64,000 bases of DNA from Thalassospira xiamenensis M-5 = DSM 17429 (GTDB lineage Bacteria > Pseudomonadota > Alphaproteobacteria > Rhodospirillales > Thalassospiraceae), in assembly GCF_000300235.2 (NCBI RefSeq), contig NZ_CP004388.1:4348001-4412000 (forward strand). Reading direction: 5' to 3'. A program made the position numbers and the translations under genes. Positions within the stretch are counted from its first letter, which is position 1. Each line of letters starts with the position of its first letter. Shown piece after piece: positions 36,567 to 46,360 of the stretch. The notes below the pieces were generated by a model, which was not told the origin of the DNA, did not search any database, and saw only the letters and a program-made list of their open reading frames with translations.

Positions 36567-36596
36567 CAGCCCCGCTGATCGAGTCGTACGGGGCTG
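36567..36596. terminator. terminator between holA and parB
   Basis: The stem CAGCCCCG / CGGGGCTG with a 14-base loop lies between convergent genes. On the minus strand it is followed by TTTTCTTTTT, so it mainly ends parB transcription; the plus-strand tail is weaker. Confidence 0.8.
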
Positions 36597-36625
36597 CTTA
36601 TCGTTTGCGGATTGGCTATAAAAAT

Positions 36626-37834
36626 CTATTTGTCGCTATTACTTAGGGCTCCATGAGCTTTACTCTTCAGGACTTTCGTGTCCGACAATGTCTCAAGCGC
36701 CTCTTCACCGACTTCATCCTGCTCAATCGGCATATCGCCTTCTGGCTCGTCTAGAAACGAGTCATCGGCATCCAGCGCGACCTCGGTCGCGTCGGCAATC
36801 GATTCGAGCTCGTCAGTCAGAAGATCCTCATCTATAAACATCGAATCGAATTCGTTGTCCCCCTCACCTTCGGGAGCAAGCGGATCATCCTCGTCATTAA
36901 CCGGTGCCGACTCGCCCAACCGTCCCTGACTCAAACGTTTGAGAATATCGTCAAGTTGCTCAAGGGTTTCATACCTAACAGAGATTTTACCACCCGCCCC
37001 GTCAAAATCGATATTTACTGCCAACCCCAACATATTGCTAAGATCATGCTCCAGCGCCACTGTATCTGGATCTTTATCGCTTGTGCGTCCCGACGAAGGC
37101 TTCTTCTGGCGCGCGGTTTTACCGCCGTCACTTTTCACCAGTTTCTCGGTCTGGCGAACGTTTAGCCCCTTCTTGACGATCTGGTTTGCCAGCTCGACCG
37201 CGTTATTCGCCCCCAACAGGGCCCGCGCATGACCGGGGCTCAGCACACGATCCGACAACATCTGCTTGATCGGTGCAGGAAGCGTCAATAAACGCAGGCT
37301 GTTCGCAATATGACTGCGGCTTTTGCCAAGCGCCTGAGCCAATGCCTCCTGGGTATGCGAAAAATCGCTCATCAGGCGGCTATAACCTTCGGATTCCTCG
37401 AGTGGCGACAAATCCTGCCTTTGCAGGTTTTCGATCAGGGCAATCTCGGCGGTTTCCCTGTCGTCAAAATCACGTACCAGAACCGGCACTTCGTGCAATT
37501 GCGCCCGCTGTGCAGCTCGCCAGCGACGTTCACCGGCAATGATTTCATAGGTGGTTTCACCTGTAGAGGACGCCCGCACAAGAATCGGCTGAATAATACC
37601 CTTCTGACGAATCGATGCCGCCAGATCGTCAATCGCCTCGTCATCAAAATTGCTGCGCGGCTGGAATGGTGATGGCTTCAGATCGGTGATGGCAATCAGC
37701 TGTGTGGTCCCGCCAGGGCCTGGATGAGCAACAGCCTCATTGCTACCAGCAACCGCTGCACCGACATCATCGTCTTCCTCGCCCAGCAGGGCCGATAGCC
37801 CCCGTCCCAAACCGCGTTTTTTTGCCTCACTCAT
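36626..37834 (-). CDS. parB: chromosome partitioning protein ParB with an acidic C-terminal tail
   Basis: A 402-residue CTP-dependent clamp that loads at parS sites and spreads. The RGLGRGLSALLG motif opens the N-terminus. The ParB-N domain has the CTP-binding GERRWRA (101-107) and ENLQRQDLSPLEE (135-147). The helix-turn-helix (about 160-182) contains EALAQALGKSRSHIANSLRL. The dimerisation domain ends near residue 304. Beyond it lies a roughly 98-residue tail with 33 Asp/Glu and only five Lys/Arg, absent from typical ~290-residue ParBs. Its start overlaps the parA stop by four bases, so the two are one operon. Confidence 0.96.
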   Translation of the reverse strand: MSEAKKRGLGRGLSALLGEEDDDVGAAVAGSNEAVAHPGPGGTTQLIAITDLKPSPFQPRSNFDDEAIDDLAASIRQKGIIQPILVRASSTGETTYEIIAGERRWRAAQRAQLHEVPVLVRDFDDRETAEIALIENLQRQDLSPLEESEGYSRLMSDFSHTQEALAQALGKSRSHIANSLRLLTLPAPIKQMLSDRVLSPGHARALLGANNAVELANQIVKKGLNVRQTEKLVKSDGGKTARQKKPSSGRTSDKDPDTVALEHDLSNMLGLAVNIDFDGAGGKISVRYETLEQLDDILKRLSQGRLGESAPVNDEDDPLAPEGEGDNEFDSMFIDEDLLTDELESIADATEVALDADDSFLDEPEGDMPIEQDEVGEEALETLSDTKVLKSKAHGALSNSDK

Positions 37835-38655
37835 GCCTTCACCCCTTCGCGTTTCAGAACTTCGCTTGCAAGATTAAGATATGCCCGCGACCCCGGACAT
37901 TTCATATCATAGACAAGCACCGGCGTACCGTGGCTTGGCGCCTCTGATACACGGACATTGCGCGGGATCACCGTGCGATAAACGACATCACCAAAATAGT
38001 CGCGTACGTCATTGGCTACCTGTGCTGACAGGTTGTTACGCTTGTCATACATCGTCAAAACAATGCCCTGAATTTCAAGAGCAGGGTTAAAAGCCTTTTT
38101 CACCCGCTTAATGGTGCGTACCAGATGGCTGATCCCCTCCAGCGCGAAAAACTCGCACTGGAGCGGCACCAGAACCGCATCACTGGCAACCAACGCATTA
38201 AGCGTCAGCAAGCCAAGTGACGGCGGGCAATCGATCAGCACATAATCGACATCATGCGGCAACCGACCGAGCGATTCTTTAAGCTGCATCTCGCGGCGTT
38301 CAAAATCGACAAGCTCTATCTCCGCCCCAGAAAGATCCATACCTGATGGCACAATCGTCAGGCGTGGAATAGCAGTTGCCTTGCGTGCTTCTTCCAGCGT
38401 ATTGCCGTTGATCAGTACGTCATAAGAACTTATCTGGCGCTCAGACGGACGCAGGCCCAAACCGGTGCTTGCGTTACCCTGCGGATCAAGATCAACGATC
38501 AAAACCCGCTGGTTTACAGCCGCCAACGCAGTTGCCAGGTTTATCGTAGTCGTAGTTTTACCAACCCCGCCCTTCTGGTTGGCCACGGCAATGATCCGCG
38601 GCCGGTGACCGGCCTCGGAAGAGATTGAAAGCGGCAAATCAATAACGTCGGTCAC
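37831..38655 (-). CDS. parA: chromosome partitioning ATPase ParA
   Basis: A 274-residue deviant-Walker ATPase that moves ParB-parS complexes. The P-loop is KGGVGKTT (28-35), with the signature lysine K28. DLDPQGNASTGLG and VDYVLIDCPPSLGLLTLNAL complete the active site, and the C-terminal RNVRVSEAPSHGTPVLVYD is typical of chromosomal ParA/Soj. The start codon overlaps the rsmG stop by four bases and its own stop overlaps parB, so rsmG-parA-parB is a compact operon. Confidence 0.97.
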   Translation of the reverse strand: MTDVIDLPLSISSEAGHRPRIIAVANQKGGVGKTTTTINLATALAAVNQRVLIVDLDPQGNASTGLGLRPSERQISSYDVLINGNTLEEARKATAIPRLTIVPSGMDLSGAEIELVDFERREMQLKESLGRLPHDVDYVLIDCPPSLGLLTLNALVASDAVLVPLQCEFFALEGISHLVRTIKRVKKAFNPALEIQGIVLTMYDKRNNLSAQVANDVRDYFGDVVYRTVIPRNVRVSEAPSHGTPVLVYDMKCPGSRAYLNLASEVLKREGVKA

Positions 38656-39287
38656 CGGTCAACTCCTTGCAAAATCATCACCACGCCTTCCGGATCAACC
38701 AGGCTGGCATGGGTGGTTACAGTGAATACCCAACCGACTGCACGTGCATCGGCCAGCTCTTCCTCAAAGGCACGTCCTTTTAGCAACACATAATGCCCGC
38801 CCGGTTTAAGATGCCGCTGCCCAAGCTCCAGAAGCTTTGGCAATGGCGCAAATGCGCGGGCTGTAATCACGTCGGCTTCACGCGCGTTGGCGGCTTCAAT
38901 ACGCTCGCGGGCAATTTCGATCTGGCCCAACACCCCACAAACCCGCGCTGCTTCCAGCAGAAACACGGTTTTCTTGGTGTTTGATTCCATTAAAATCACG
39001 TTATTCGCACCCAAAATCGCCAAAACGATCCCTGGGAACCCTGCCCCGGAACCGAAATCGACAATTTTGCCGCCACGGACAACGTCTTCCACATACGGCC
39101 AAAGCTGCGCAGAATCCTGTAAATGACGTGTCCAGACGTCATCAGCCGTGCTGGCACCAACGATATTGATCCTTGGCTGCCATTTGACAACAAGGTCAGC
39201 ATAAAGGCCAAGACGGTCCAATGTTTCACGTGAAACATTCAAATCGGTCTCAAACCATGTTTTTACGGGTTCTGAAATGGATTGCAT
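38652..39287 (-). CDS. rsmG: 16S rRNA (guanine-527-N7)-methyltransferase
   Basis: A 211-residue SAM-dependent methyltransferase (also called GidB) that modifies G527 of 16S rRNA. The SAM-binding motif GGKIVDFGSGAGFPGIVLA is intact, followed by ESNTKKTVFLLEAARV and ITARAFAPLPKLLELG. The codons for NVSRETL near the N-terminus coincide with a perfect parS site (39222-39237). I chose the ATG at 39287; a TTG at 39341 would add 18 residues, and neither has a good Shine-Dalgarno. It is the first gene of the operon with parA and parB. Confidence 0.95.
   Translation of the reverse strand: MQSISEPVKTWFETDLNVSRETLDRLGLYADLVVKWQPRINIVGASTADDVWTRHLQDSAQLWPYVEDVVRGGKIVDFGSGAGFPGIVLAILGANNVILMESNTKKTVFLLEAARVCGVLGQIEIARERIEAANAREADVITARAFAPLPKLLELGQRHLKPGGHYVLLKGRAFEEELADARAVGWVFTVTTHASLVDPEGVVMILQGVDR
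39222..39237. promoter_or_regulatory. parS site 1, inside rsmG
   Basis: A perfect 16-base parS, TGTTTCACGTGAAACA, extended by one A/T pair on each side. It lies within the rsmG coding region about 1.4 kb from parB and is read as part of the conserved NVSRETL peptide. Confidence 0.96.
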
Positions 39288-39390
39288 GTTCGAGTTATAA
39301 TCCGCGTTAATGATTCGCACCAGACTTGATTTTTTAAGCAAACACGTTTTATCGCGTCGAAATCAATAATTTTTGGGAAAAACACGAAAA

Positions 39391-39406
39391 TGTTTCACGT
39401 GAAACA
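39391..39406. promoter_or_regulatory. parS site 2, upstream of rsmG
   Basis: A perfect TGTTTCACGTGAAACA, about 100 bases upstream of the rsmG start. ParB bound here could also repress the operon. Confidence 0.96.
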
Positions 39407-39538
39407 TTTTACAGACAAGTAAAAGCATCACGCGTGCAAAGCCGGTGGGCCAGAATAAGACCAAGCAGATATTCAGATATTGTATTTAAAGCCCGCGGTG
39501 AATGAAACCCCATCGTCAATGATAAACAGCGGCACATC

Positions 39539-39577
39539 AAAAAAGGGCAGCACACTTATACAAAATGTGCTGCCTTT
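39539..39577 (-). terminator. terminator of mnmG
   Basis: The stem AAAAGGGCAGCACA (one bulged G) / TGTGCTGCCTTT with an 11-base loop is followed by six Ts on the minus strand. It lies about 35 bases after the mnmG stop. Confidence 0.85.
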
Positions 39578-39610
39578 CCGAAATTATGGACAACTCAACG
39601 TAAGTTCCAA

Positions 39611-41509
39611 TCAGGCACTGCGTATCGCCTTATGCTTGTGGCTTTTGATATGCCCAAGCAAGGCGGTCACTGCCGCGGGGGTGACACCCGGAATGCGTGA
39701 TGCAGCACCAATAGTTTCGGGCTGGATTTCTTTCAGTTTCAAACGTATTTCCGCCGAAAGGCTGCCGACGCTATCGAAGTCAAGATCGCGCGGCAGACGC
39801 AACTCTTCATCCCGACGGAAGGCCGCAACATCGGCGGACTGGCGATCCAGATAGCCTTTATATTGCGCATCGATTGAAACCTGTTCTCGGATCGCCGGGG
39901 TAATTTCAGAAAGCTGCGGCCAGACGCGGGTCAAGGTATCGAAATCAATATCCGGATATGCCAGCAAGTCATACGCCGAGCGCCGCACACCATCCTGATT
40001 GATTTTGATGTCATGCTTCGCCAGACCATTCGGGGTTTCGGTCAAATCGGAAACGGTGCGTTTGGCTGTTTCAAGCGAAAGTTTTTTATCACCCCAAACC
40101 TGCTGGCGATGCGATGCCACGCAGCCGATGTCAAGACCACGATCCGTCAGACGCTGGTCAGCATTGTCCGCACGAAGCATCAAACGATACTCAGCGCGTG
40201 AGGTAAACATGCGATAAGGTTCGCGCGTGCCCAGCGTCACCAGATCATCAATCATCACACCGATATAGGCGTCAGCACGATCAAGAACAAATTCGCGCTC
40301 AACCGCCCCTGCTGTGCTTCCGGCGACAAGGGCAGCATTAACACCCGCGACAAGTCCCTGCCCGGCAGCCTCTTCGTAACCGGTCGTGCCATTGATCTGC
40401 CCGGCAAAGAACAGTGCACTGACTTTCTTGGTTTCCAGCGTATGGCGCAGCTCGCGCGGATCAACAAAATCATATTCCACTGCGTAGCCAGGACGGAAAA
40501 TCGCGACCTTCTCGAGACCCGGAATGGTGGCCAGCATCGCAAGCTGAACTTCTTCGGGAAGTGAGGTTGAAATGCCGTTCGGATAAACCGTCGGATCGTC
40601 GAGCCCTTCTGGCTCCAGAAAAATCTGGTGCTGGTTCTTTTCGGCGAAACGCACAACTTTGTCTTCGATGGACGGACAATAACGCGGGCCACTGCTTTTG
40701 ATCTGGCCACTATACATCGGAGCCCGATGCAGGTTTGCACGGATGATTTCGTGCGTCGCCTCAGTTGTCCAAGTCATGTGACACGGGATTTGCGGTACGG
40801 TGATTTCTTGGGTCAGGAAGGAAAACGGATCGGGCGGATTGTCACCCGGCTGTTCTTGAAGACTGGCCCAATCGATCGTTCGGCCATCAAGCCGTGCCGG
40901 GGTGCCGGTTTTCAAACGCCCCAAACGGAATTCGAATTTTTCCAAAGTTTCCGAAAGACCAAGTGCTGGCGCATCACCGATACGCCCGGCCGGAGTGGTT
41001 TTTTCGCCAATGTGAATAAGACCACGCAGGAATGTTCCCGTTGTCAGAACCACCGCACCGGCATCATATTCGCGCCCGTCTTCGGTGATCACACCGGTCA
41101 CGCGGCTGTCATCGCCCTCGGCAATTTTAAGGTCGTGAACCGCGCCTTCGATGATCGTCAGGTTTTCCTGATTGGCCAGAATATCCTGCACCGCTTCGCG
41201 ATACAGCTTCCGATCAGCCTGCGCGCGTGGGCCGCGCACAGCCGGTCCCTTGGAACGGTTCAGCATTCGGAATTGGATCCCGGCGCGGTCAATCGCACGA
41301 CCCATCACACCGTCAAGCGCGTCGACCTCGCGAACCATATGCCCCTTGCCAAGCCCGCCAATAGCCGGGTTGCAAGACATTTCTCCGATACGATCAGCAC
41401 GGTGTGTGACCAGTGCGGTTTTCGCTCCCATGCGCGCAGCCGCAGCCGCAGCCTCGCACCCGGCATGGCCCCCGCCAACAACAATCACATCAAATCGGTT
41501 ATCCGACAT
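39611..41509 (-). CDS. mnmG: tRNA uridine-5-carboxymethylaminomethyl modification enzyme MnmG (GidA)
   Basis: A 632-residue FAD enzyme that, with MnmE, modifies U34 of certain tRNAs. The dinucleotide fold [20 protein letters not shown] is at residues 9-28. The signature [24 protein letters not shown] and the later [18 protein letters not shown] are intact, and the C-terminal helical domain binds MnmE. GAGGA precedes the ATG. It is transcribed in the same direction as mnmE, which ends 146 bases upstream with a parS site between them. Confidence 0.97.
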   Translation of the reverse strand: MSDNRFDVIVVGGGHAGCEAAAAAARMGAKTALVTHRADRIGEMSCNPAIGGLGKGHMVREVDALDGVMGRAIDRAGIQFRMLNRSKGPAVRGPRAQADRKLYREAVQDILANQENLTIIEGAVHDLKIAEGDDSRVTGVITEDGREYDAGAVVLTTGTFLRGLIHIGEKTTPAGRIGDAPALGLSETLEKFEFRLGRLKTGTPARLDGRTIDWASLQEQPGDNPPDPFSFLTQEITVPQIPCHMTWTTEATHEIIRANLHRAPMYSGQIKSSGPRYCPSIEDKVVRFAEKNQHQIFLEPEGLDDPTVYPNGISTSLPEEVQLAMLATIPGLEKVAIFRPGYAVEYDFVDPRELRHTLETKKVSALFFAGQINGTTGYEEAAGQGLVAGVNAALVAGSTAGAVEREFVLDRADAYIGVMIDDLVTLGTREPYRMFTSRAEYRLMLRADNADQRLTDRGLDIGCVASHRQQVWGDKKLSLETAKRTVSDLTETPNGLAKHDIKINQDGVRRSAYDLLAYPDIDFDTLTRVWPQLSEITPAIREQVSIDAQYKGYLDRQSADVAAFRRDEELRLPRDLDFDSVGSLSAEIRLKLKEIQPETIGAASRIPGVTPAAVTALLGHIKSHKHKAIRSA

Positions 41510-41625
41510 CGAATTCCTCGTTGAATTCCTTGACTACGCCAAGCCATGACATCTGCTCAATGCAACACAGCTTGCGAGTCTTATTCAGGTCTTAATTCAA
41601 AACCACGTGTCATCGAAATGGCCGA

Positions 41626-41641
41626 TGTTTCACGTGAAACA
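41626..41641. promoter_or_regulatory. parS site 3, between mnmE and mnmG
   Basis: A perfect TGTTTCACGTGAAACA, 14 bases beyond the mnmE stop and about 115 bases upstream of the mnmG start. Confidence 0.96.
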
Positions 41642-41654
41642 ATTTCTGATAATC

Positions 41655-43064
41655 TTATTTGCCGATACAGAAGTCGCCGAAGATAATATCAAGCAGGTCT
41701 TCCACATCGACGCGTCCGGTGATTTTACCGATTTCACGCACGGCAAGGCGAACATCCTCGGCCGCCAATTCGGCAATATCGGTCTGCAATCCGCGATCCA
41801 GATGATCACTGGCACGCTCAAGTGCCTGGCGGTGCCGCAGCCGTGTCAGGGGAACTGGTCCCGCAAAATCGAGCCCTTCTTTTACGCGAGTCTCCAGCAG
41901 TTGCAAGAGGCTTTCCATCCCCTGCCCGGTCATGGCCGATATGGGCAAAACGGGCAGCTCAAGCCGATCCCCTATTGCCGATTTTCCAGACCAGACTGTC
42001 GGGATATCGCCAACATCCACACCATCCACCTTATTGACCAGAAGGATCGTATTGGCATCAATCAGGCGCGCAGCCTCTGCGTCGATGTGGGGCCAGTCGG
42101 AACGATCCACCACAACAAGCCGCAAATCCGCATCCTCCGCGCGGGCGGTTGCACGGCGAACACCCTCGGTTTCGATCACATCGCCACTTTCGCGAAGGCC
42201 CGCAGTATCCACCATGGTGACGGGAAAACCACCAAGATCAAGATGGACTTCGATCATATCGCGCGTGGTTCCAGCGATCTCGGACACAATCGCCGCCTCA
42301 CGCCTTGCCAGCCGGTTCAGAAGGCTTGATTTACCGGCATTAGGCGCACCGAGAATCACGATCTGGAAACCTTCGCGCAACCGTTCGCCGCGCCGGTTGT
42401 CGGCGAGATGTTTATCCATCTCGCCGTGAACGGATGACAAATCACCACGCACCACCGGCACAATACCACCAGGCAAATCTTCGTCCGGAAAATCGATATC
42501 CGCCTCGATGTAGGCCAATGCCTTCATTAAACGCGCGCGCCAGTTTTCGTAAAGGGCGCCCAATTCGCCTGCCATCTGGCGCACGGCCTGCCTGCGTTGG
42601 GCCGCAGTTTCGGCATCAATCAGATCGGCAATGCCCTCGGCCGCGGTCAGGTCCATTTTGCCATTTTCGAAGGCACGTCTGGTATATTCCCCCGGTTCGG
42701 CGATACGCAGGCCCGGTCGAGCGGCCAAGCAATCAAGAACACCGTCGATTACCGCACGCCCGCCATGAGTATGAAGCTCGACGACATCCTCGCCTGTAAA
42801 GCTGGCCGGACCTGCAAAATAGATCGCTACCGCATCATCAAGTCGCTCGTTCGTTTTCGGATCATGGATCGGCGCATAGATCGCATGACGTGGTTTTGGC
42901 AGGCTGTCGCGGCCCAGAAGCGCGCACAATGTCGCCCCAGCCATTGGCCCGGATAGCCGGATAACCGCCACCCCGGCCCGCCCAGCGCCGCTGGAAAGGG
43001 CAAATATGGTGTCTGTCTGGCCCACTCGGATCGGGGTTCCACTGTCGGTTACGTTAATCGTCAT
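41655..43064 (-). CDS. mnmE: tRNA modification GTPase MnmE (TrmE)
   Basis: A 469-residue GTPase partner of MnmG. The tetrahydrofolate-binding N-terminal domain (TIFALSSGAGRAGVAVIRLSG; SFTGEDVVELHTHGG) is followed by a helical domain interrupted by the G domain: G1 GAPNAGKSS, G2 AGTTRD, G3 DTAG, G4 NKVD. The essential C-terminal CIGK is present (FGDFCIGK). The G4-to-G5 region is slightly short but complete. No strong ribosome-binding site is visible before the ATG at 43064. Confidence 0.97.
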   Translation of the reverse strand: MTINVTDSGTPIRVGQTDTIFALSSGAGRAGVAVIRLSGPMAGATLCALLGRDSLPKPRHAIYAPIHDPKTNERLDDAVAIYFAGPASFTGEDVVELHTHGGRAVIDGVLDCLAARPGLRIAEPGEYTRRAFENGKMDLTAAEGIADLIDAETAAQRRQAVRQMAGELGALYENWRARLMKALAYIEADIDFPDEDLPGGIVPVVRGDLSSVHGEMDKHLADNRRGERLREGFQIVILGAPNAGKSSLLNRLARREAAIVSEIAGTTRDMIEVHLDLGGFPVTMVDTAGLRESGDVIETEGVRRATARAEDADLRLVVVDRSDWPHIDAEAARLIDANTILLVNKVDGVDVGDIPTVWSGKSAIGDRLELPVLPISAMTGQGMESLLQLLETRVKEGLDFAGPVPLTRLRHRQALERASDHLDRGLQTDIAELAAEDVRLAVREIGKITGRVDVEDLLDIIFGDFCIGK

Positions 43065-43384
43065 CCGTTCTGCTATCCGTCACGCCATCTGAAGAAAAAT
43101 GTTGCTGGCTGTCCATATCGGTCAGCATTCCGCGAAGGTCAACATATAGCTGCAATCACAAACGGGGCTTTAAGGCTGCACAAGATAGCTGAAAGCGGCA
43201 TATCATCAGCTTTCTGACCACCAAACAATCCTCGCGGAAACCGGTTTCCAGTTTGATTGACAGATCTTTGGAAACGGCACCAACCTGTCACCGTTCTCGT
43301 TGCCGGAAAACACAAAACGACCCCTGTCGGAGCCGTTTGAAGTGATTGTCCTAATGATGATGCCGCGCATCGCGCCTTACCGGT
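43065..43384. other. intergenic region upstream of mnmE
   Basis: About 320 bases. It contains the ferredoxin terminator (43316-43337) and presumably the mnmE promoter. No gene or further repeat is seen. Confidence 0.5.
43316..43337 (-). terminator. terminator after the ferredoxin gene
   Basis: On the minus strand, the stem AACGGCTCC / GGGGTCGTT (two G-T wobbles, GACA loop) is followed by TTTGTGTTTT. It lies about 48 bases past the ferredoxin stop. Confidence 0.7.
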
Positions 43385-43714
43385 TTATTGATCCGGGCTT
43401 AGGCGCAGCCGTTCAACCACCTTTCCCCCGACCAGATGGTCATTAAGGATGGTATCAATATCTTCGATCGTCTCGTAACGATACCAAGTGCCTTCGGGAT
43501 AGATAACCATCACCGGCCCCAGTTCGCAGCGATCAAGACATCCAGCGGTATTGATACGAGTCATCGGCAGACCTAGTTCCTTGGCGCGAACCTTCATGTA
43601 ATTTCGAAGCTTCATAGCACCCTTGGAATTGCAGCATCCGCGTTCGTGCGTCGCGGGGCGCTCGTTCTGGCACACGAAAACATGCGCCTGATAAAAATGT
43701 GCCTCGGTCGTCAA
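43385..43714 (-). CDS. thioredoxin-like 2Fe-2S ferredoxin
   Basis: A 109-residue protein of the (2Fe-2S) ferredoxin family with a thioredoxin fold. Cluster ligand candidates are Cys15 (FVCQNERP), Cys27/28 (RGCCNSKG), Cys59 and Cys63 (AGCLDRCELGP). The HVFVCxNER start and the GPVMVIYPEGTWY segment are characteristic. Members carry electrons, but the partner is unknown here. It lies five bases downstream of the DUF6489 gene on the same strand, likely cotranscribed. Confidence 0.9.
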   Translation of the reverse strand: MTTEAHFYQAHVFVCQNERPATHERGCCNSKGAMKLRNYMKVRAKELGLPMTRINTAGCLDRCELGPVMVIYPEGTWYRYETIEDIDTILNDHLVGGKVVERLRLSPDQ

Positions 43715-43719
43715 GCTAG

Positions 43720-43980
43720 TCAGTCCTTGGTGTTCTTGCCAGTGGTGTTTCCGGCAGCGTTAAACTGGCTCCAGAAGGCTTTCTGAAGCTGTTCCCAGTT
43801 CTGCATGCCCTGCGGCAGCCAGGTATTGAGCATGGTTTCGGGATCCATCGCCGCAAGATTAGCTTTCATCCGGTCCTCGATATCTTTCATCAAGGCCTGC
43901 TGCATAGGCTGCACATCGGGCAGACCAAAAAAGGTGCGCAGTTCTTCCGGCGTGCAATCAATATCCACGGAAACTTTCAT
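43720..43980 (-). CDS. DUF6489-like small protein
   Basis: An 86-residue acidic protein beginning MKVSVDIDCTPEELRTFFGLPDVQPMQQAL, which matches my memory of DUF6489 proteins of alphaproteobacteria. It then has an amphipathic helix (MLNTWLPQGMQNWEQLQKAFWSQF) and a polar tail. A GAGGAGA ribosome-binding run precedes the ATG. Function unknown; the short gap to the ferredoxin gene suggests one transcript. Confidence 0.75.
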   Translation of the reverse strand: MKVSVDIDCTPEELRTFFGLPDVQPMQQALMKDIEDRMKANLAAMDPETMLNTWLPQGMQNWEQLQKAFWSQFNAAGNTTGKNTKD

Positions 43981-44273
43981 CGCCCTGATCTCCTCTGTTT
44001 GATCTTCTGCTTTTTATTGGGTCCATTATGGACGCCCGTGCGAAGTTCTCAATCACTATCGACCTCAGAGCACTTCCAATCAGTTAAAAGCCGATAAAAT
44101 CGCAATATATTGCTAATCCAATCCCTTTACCCCCCTTGTCTTTCGCTTCAGGGGCTTTACCCTTACATCCATAGAATGAATGTCAGTAATGGGATGGAAC
44201 ACTTCCCTTCCCGCAAACCATAAAAAGCCCGCCACCTTCACAGGAAATCCGGACGGGCACAGGATACGACGCC

Positions 44274-46325
44274 ATGAAACTTGCGCAGAACAATCTTGGT
44301 TCGGAAACCAGCCCCTATCTTTTGCAGCACCGTGACAATCCGGTGCATTGGCAACCCTGGAGTACCGAGGTTCTTGCCGCGGCCAAGGCGGCAAACAAGC
44401 CTGTTCTGCTGTCGGTTGGCTATGCGGCGTGTCACTGGTGCCATGTTATGGCACATGAAAGTTTCGAGGACGATGGTATCGCGGCACTGATGAACGAGCT
44501 GTTTGTGAATATTAAGCTCGACCGCGAGGAACGCCCCGATCTTGATAGTGTCTATCAGAATGCGCTGGCATTGCTGGGTCAGCAGGGCGGATGGCCGTTG
44601 ACCATGTTCCTGACGCCGGATGGCGAACCGTTCTGGGGTGGGACCTATTTCCCCAAGGAGGCCCGGTATGGCCGCCCGGGATTTGGCGATGTTTTGAAGT
44701 CGGTTTCAGAAATCTATACCCAACAGCCCGATAACATCCGCCATAACGTTGCACAGATCGGTCAGGCGCTGATTAAAATGAATAGCGGTGCAACCGGGTC
44801 GATGCCGTCGCTCGCGATGATTGATCAGTGCGGTCATGGCTGCTTACAGATCATGGACGGCGAAAATGGCGGCACCAATGGTGCGCCAAAATTCCCGCAA
44901 CCAAGCATTCTGGCCCTTATATGGCGTGTCGGAGTTCGCACCAACGATACCGATCTTAAACGCATCGTCCGCCACAGCCTTGATCGCATGTGCCAGGGCG
45001 GGATTTATGACCATGTCGGTGGCGGTTTTGCCCGTTATGCCGTCGATGACCAATGGCTGGTGCCGCATTTTGAAAAGATGCTGTATGATAATGCGCAGCT
45101 GATTGATCTTCTGTGTGATGTCTGGCGTGAAACCGGCAACCCGCTTTATGAAGCCCGCATTTCCGAAACCATCGACTGGATACTGCGCGATATGCGAGTC
45201 CCCGGCGGAGCCTTTGCCGCCAGCCTTGATGCCGACAGCGAGGGTGTAGAAGGCAAGTTCTATGTCTGGGACGAAGCCGAAATTAACGCCATTCTTGGCA
45301 ATGATGCCGCCCTGTTCAAGGATATCTATGACGTCAGTCCCTCGGGCAACTGGGAACATAAAAATATCCTGAACCGCACGCAATCGGGCCTTGGCCTTGC
45401 GGACCGAACGACGGAAAAGAAACTTTCGGAAACACGGACAAAGCTTTTGGCAGTGCGCAACAAGCGCATCTGGCCGGGATGGGATGACAAGGCTCTGACC
45501 GACTGGAACGCTATGACCATCGCAGCTTTGGCTGAAGCCGCAATGGTGTTCAAGCGCGCAGACTGGCTTGATTATGCAAAGCTTGCCTATAATTTTGTGA
45601 TCAACAGCCTGATGACTGGCGAAAGCAATGACCGGCGCTTCCTGCATAGTTATCGCAATGGAAAGGCACAGCATGCCGGGATGCTCGAAGATTACGCGCA
45701 CATGATCCGCGCGGCTTTGCGGCTTTATGAATGCTTTGGCGAGGATGCATACCTTCGCGAAGCCACCGAATGGTGCGAAGCAGTCGAAAACCTGTTTGCC
45801 GACACCAAAGGTGGTTATTTCCAATCGGCATCTGATGCCGATGATCTGGTTGTGCGCCAGAAACCGCATATGGATAATGCGGTTCCGGCTGGGAATTCGG
45901 TCATGGCACAAAATCTGGCACGGCTTTATGCCCTGACCGGCGATACCAAATATCGCGACCGGGCGGAAATCACCATTGCCGCCTTTGCCGGGCGATTAAA
46001 CGAACAATTTCCCAACATGCCTGGCCTTCTTCTGGCAGCCGAAATGCTGCAAAATCCGCTTCAAATCGTGCTGATCGCCAAGGAACGCAGCCAGATGTAC
46101 ATGGAAATGCGGCGTGCCATCTTTGCCGCCTATCTGCCAAACCGTGCGATCACCATTCTGGCCGACACCGATGCCCTGCCCGACCTGCACCCAGCCAAGG
46201 GAAAAACCGCGATTGACGGACATGAGACAGCCTATGTCTGTCAGGGGTCGGTCTGTTCCGCCCCGGTTACTAATGTCGCCGACCTTGCCAAGCTGCTTGC
46301 CAATTTACCAAATAAGTCGACATAA
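44274..46325 (+). CDS. YyaL/SPATA20-like thioredoxin-domain protein (DUF255)
   Basis: A 683-residue protein. The N-terminal DUF255 thioredoxin-like domain (residues 1-165) has the conserved SPYLLQHRDNPVHW start and YAACHWCHVMAHESFED, with the CHWC redox-type motif; LDREERPDLDSVYQ and GGWPLTMFLTPDGEPFWGGTYFP follow. The C-terminal part is an alpha/alpha barrel resembling glycosidases or N-acylglucosamine epimerases (GGGFARYAVDDQWLVPHFEKMLYDNAQL). Function is not established. A CAGGA sequence lies about nine bases before the ATG. Confidence 0.9.
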   Translation: MKLAQNNLGSETSPYLLQHRDNPVHWQPWSTEVLAAAKAANKPVLLSVGYAACHWCHVMAHESFEDDGIAALMNELFVNIKLDREERPDLDSVYQNALALLGQQGGWPLTMFLTPDGEPFWGGTYFPKEARYGRPGFGDVLKSVSEIYTQQPDNIRHNVAQIGQALIKMNSGATGSMPSLAMIDQCGHGCLQIMDGENGGTNGAPKFPQPSILALIWRVGVRTNDTDLKRIVRHSLDRMCQGGIYDHVGGGFARYAVDDQWLVPHFEKMLYDNAQLIDLLCDVWRETGNPLYEARISETIDWILRDMRVPGGAFAASLDADSEGVEGKFYVWDEAEINAILGNDAALFKDIYDVSPSGNWEHKNILNRTQSGLGLADRTTEKKLSETRTKLLAVRNKRIWPGWDDKALTDWNAMTIAALAEAAMVFKRADWLDYAKLAYNFVINSLMTGESNDRRFLHSYRNGKAQHAGMLEDYAHMIRAALRLYECFGEDAYLREATEWCEAVENLFADTKGGYFQSASDADDLVVRQKPHMDNAVPAGNSVMAQNLARLYALTGDTKYRDRAEITIAAFAGRLNEQFPNMPGLLLAAEMLQNPLQIVLIAKERSQMYMEMRRAIFAAYLPNRAITILADTDALPDLHPAKGKTAIDGHETAYVCQGSVCSAPVTNVADLAKLLANLPNKST

Positions 46326-46360
46326 GAAGAGCCGCTGATACGATGCCTGCTCAACTCGGA

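Larger units (their letters stand above)
39288..39610. other. intergenic region between rsmG and mnmG
   Basis: About 320 bases holding the rsmG-parA-parB promoter region, a perfect parS site (39391-39406) and the mnmG terminator (39539-39577). No gene is seen. Confidence 0.7.

Noticed and set aside
44844-45911. 355-codon minus-strand open frame opposite the YyaL-like gene
   Set aside because: Shadow of a well-conserved protein on the other strand.
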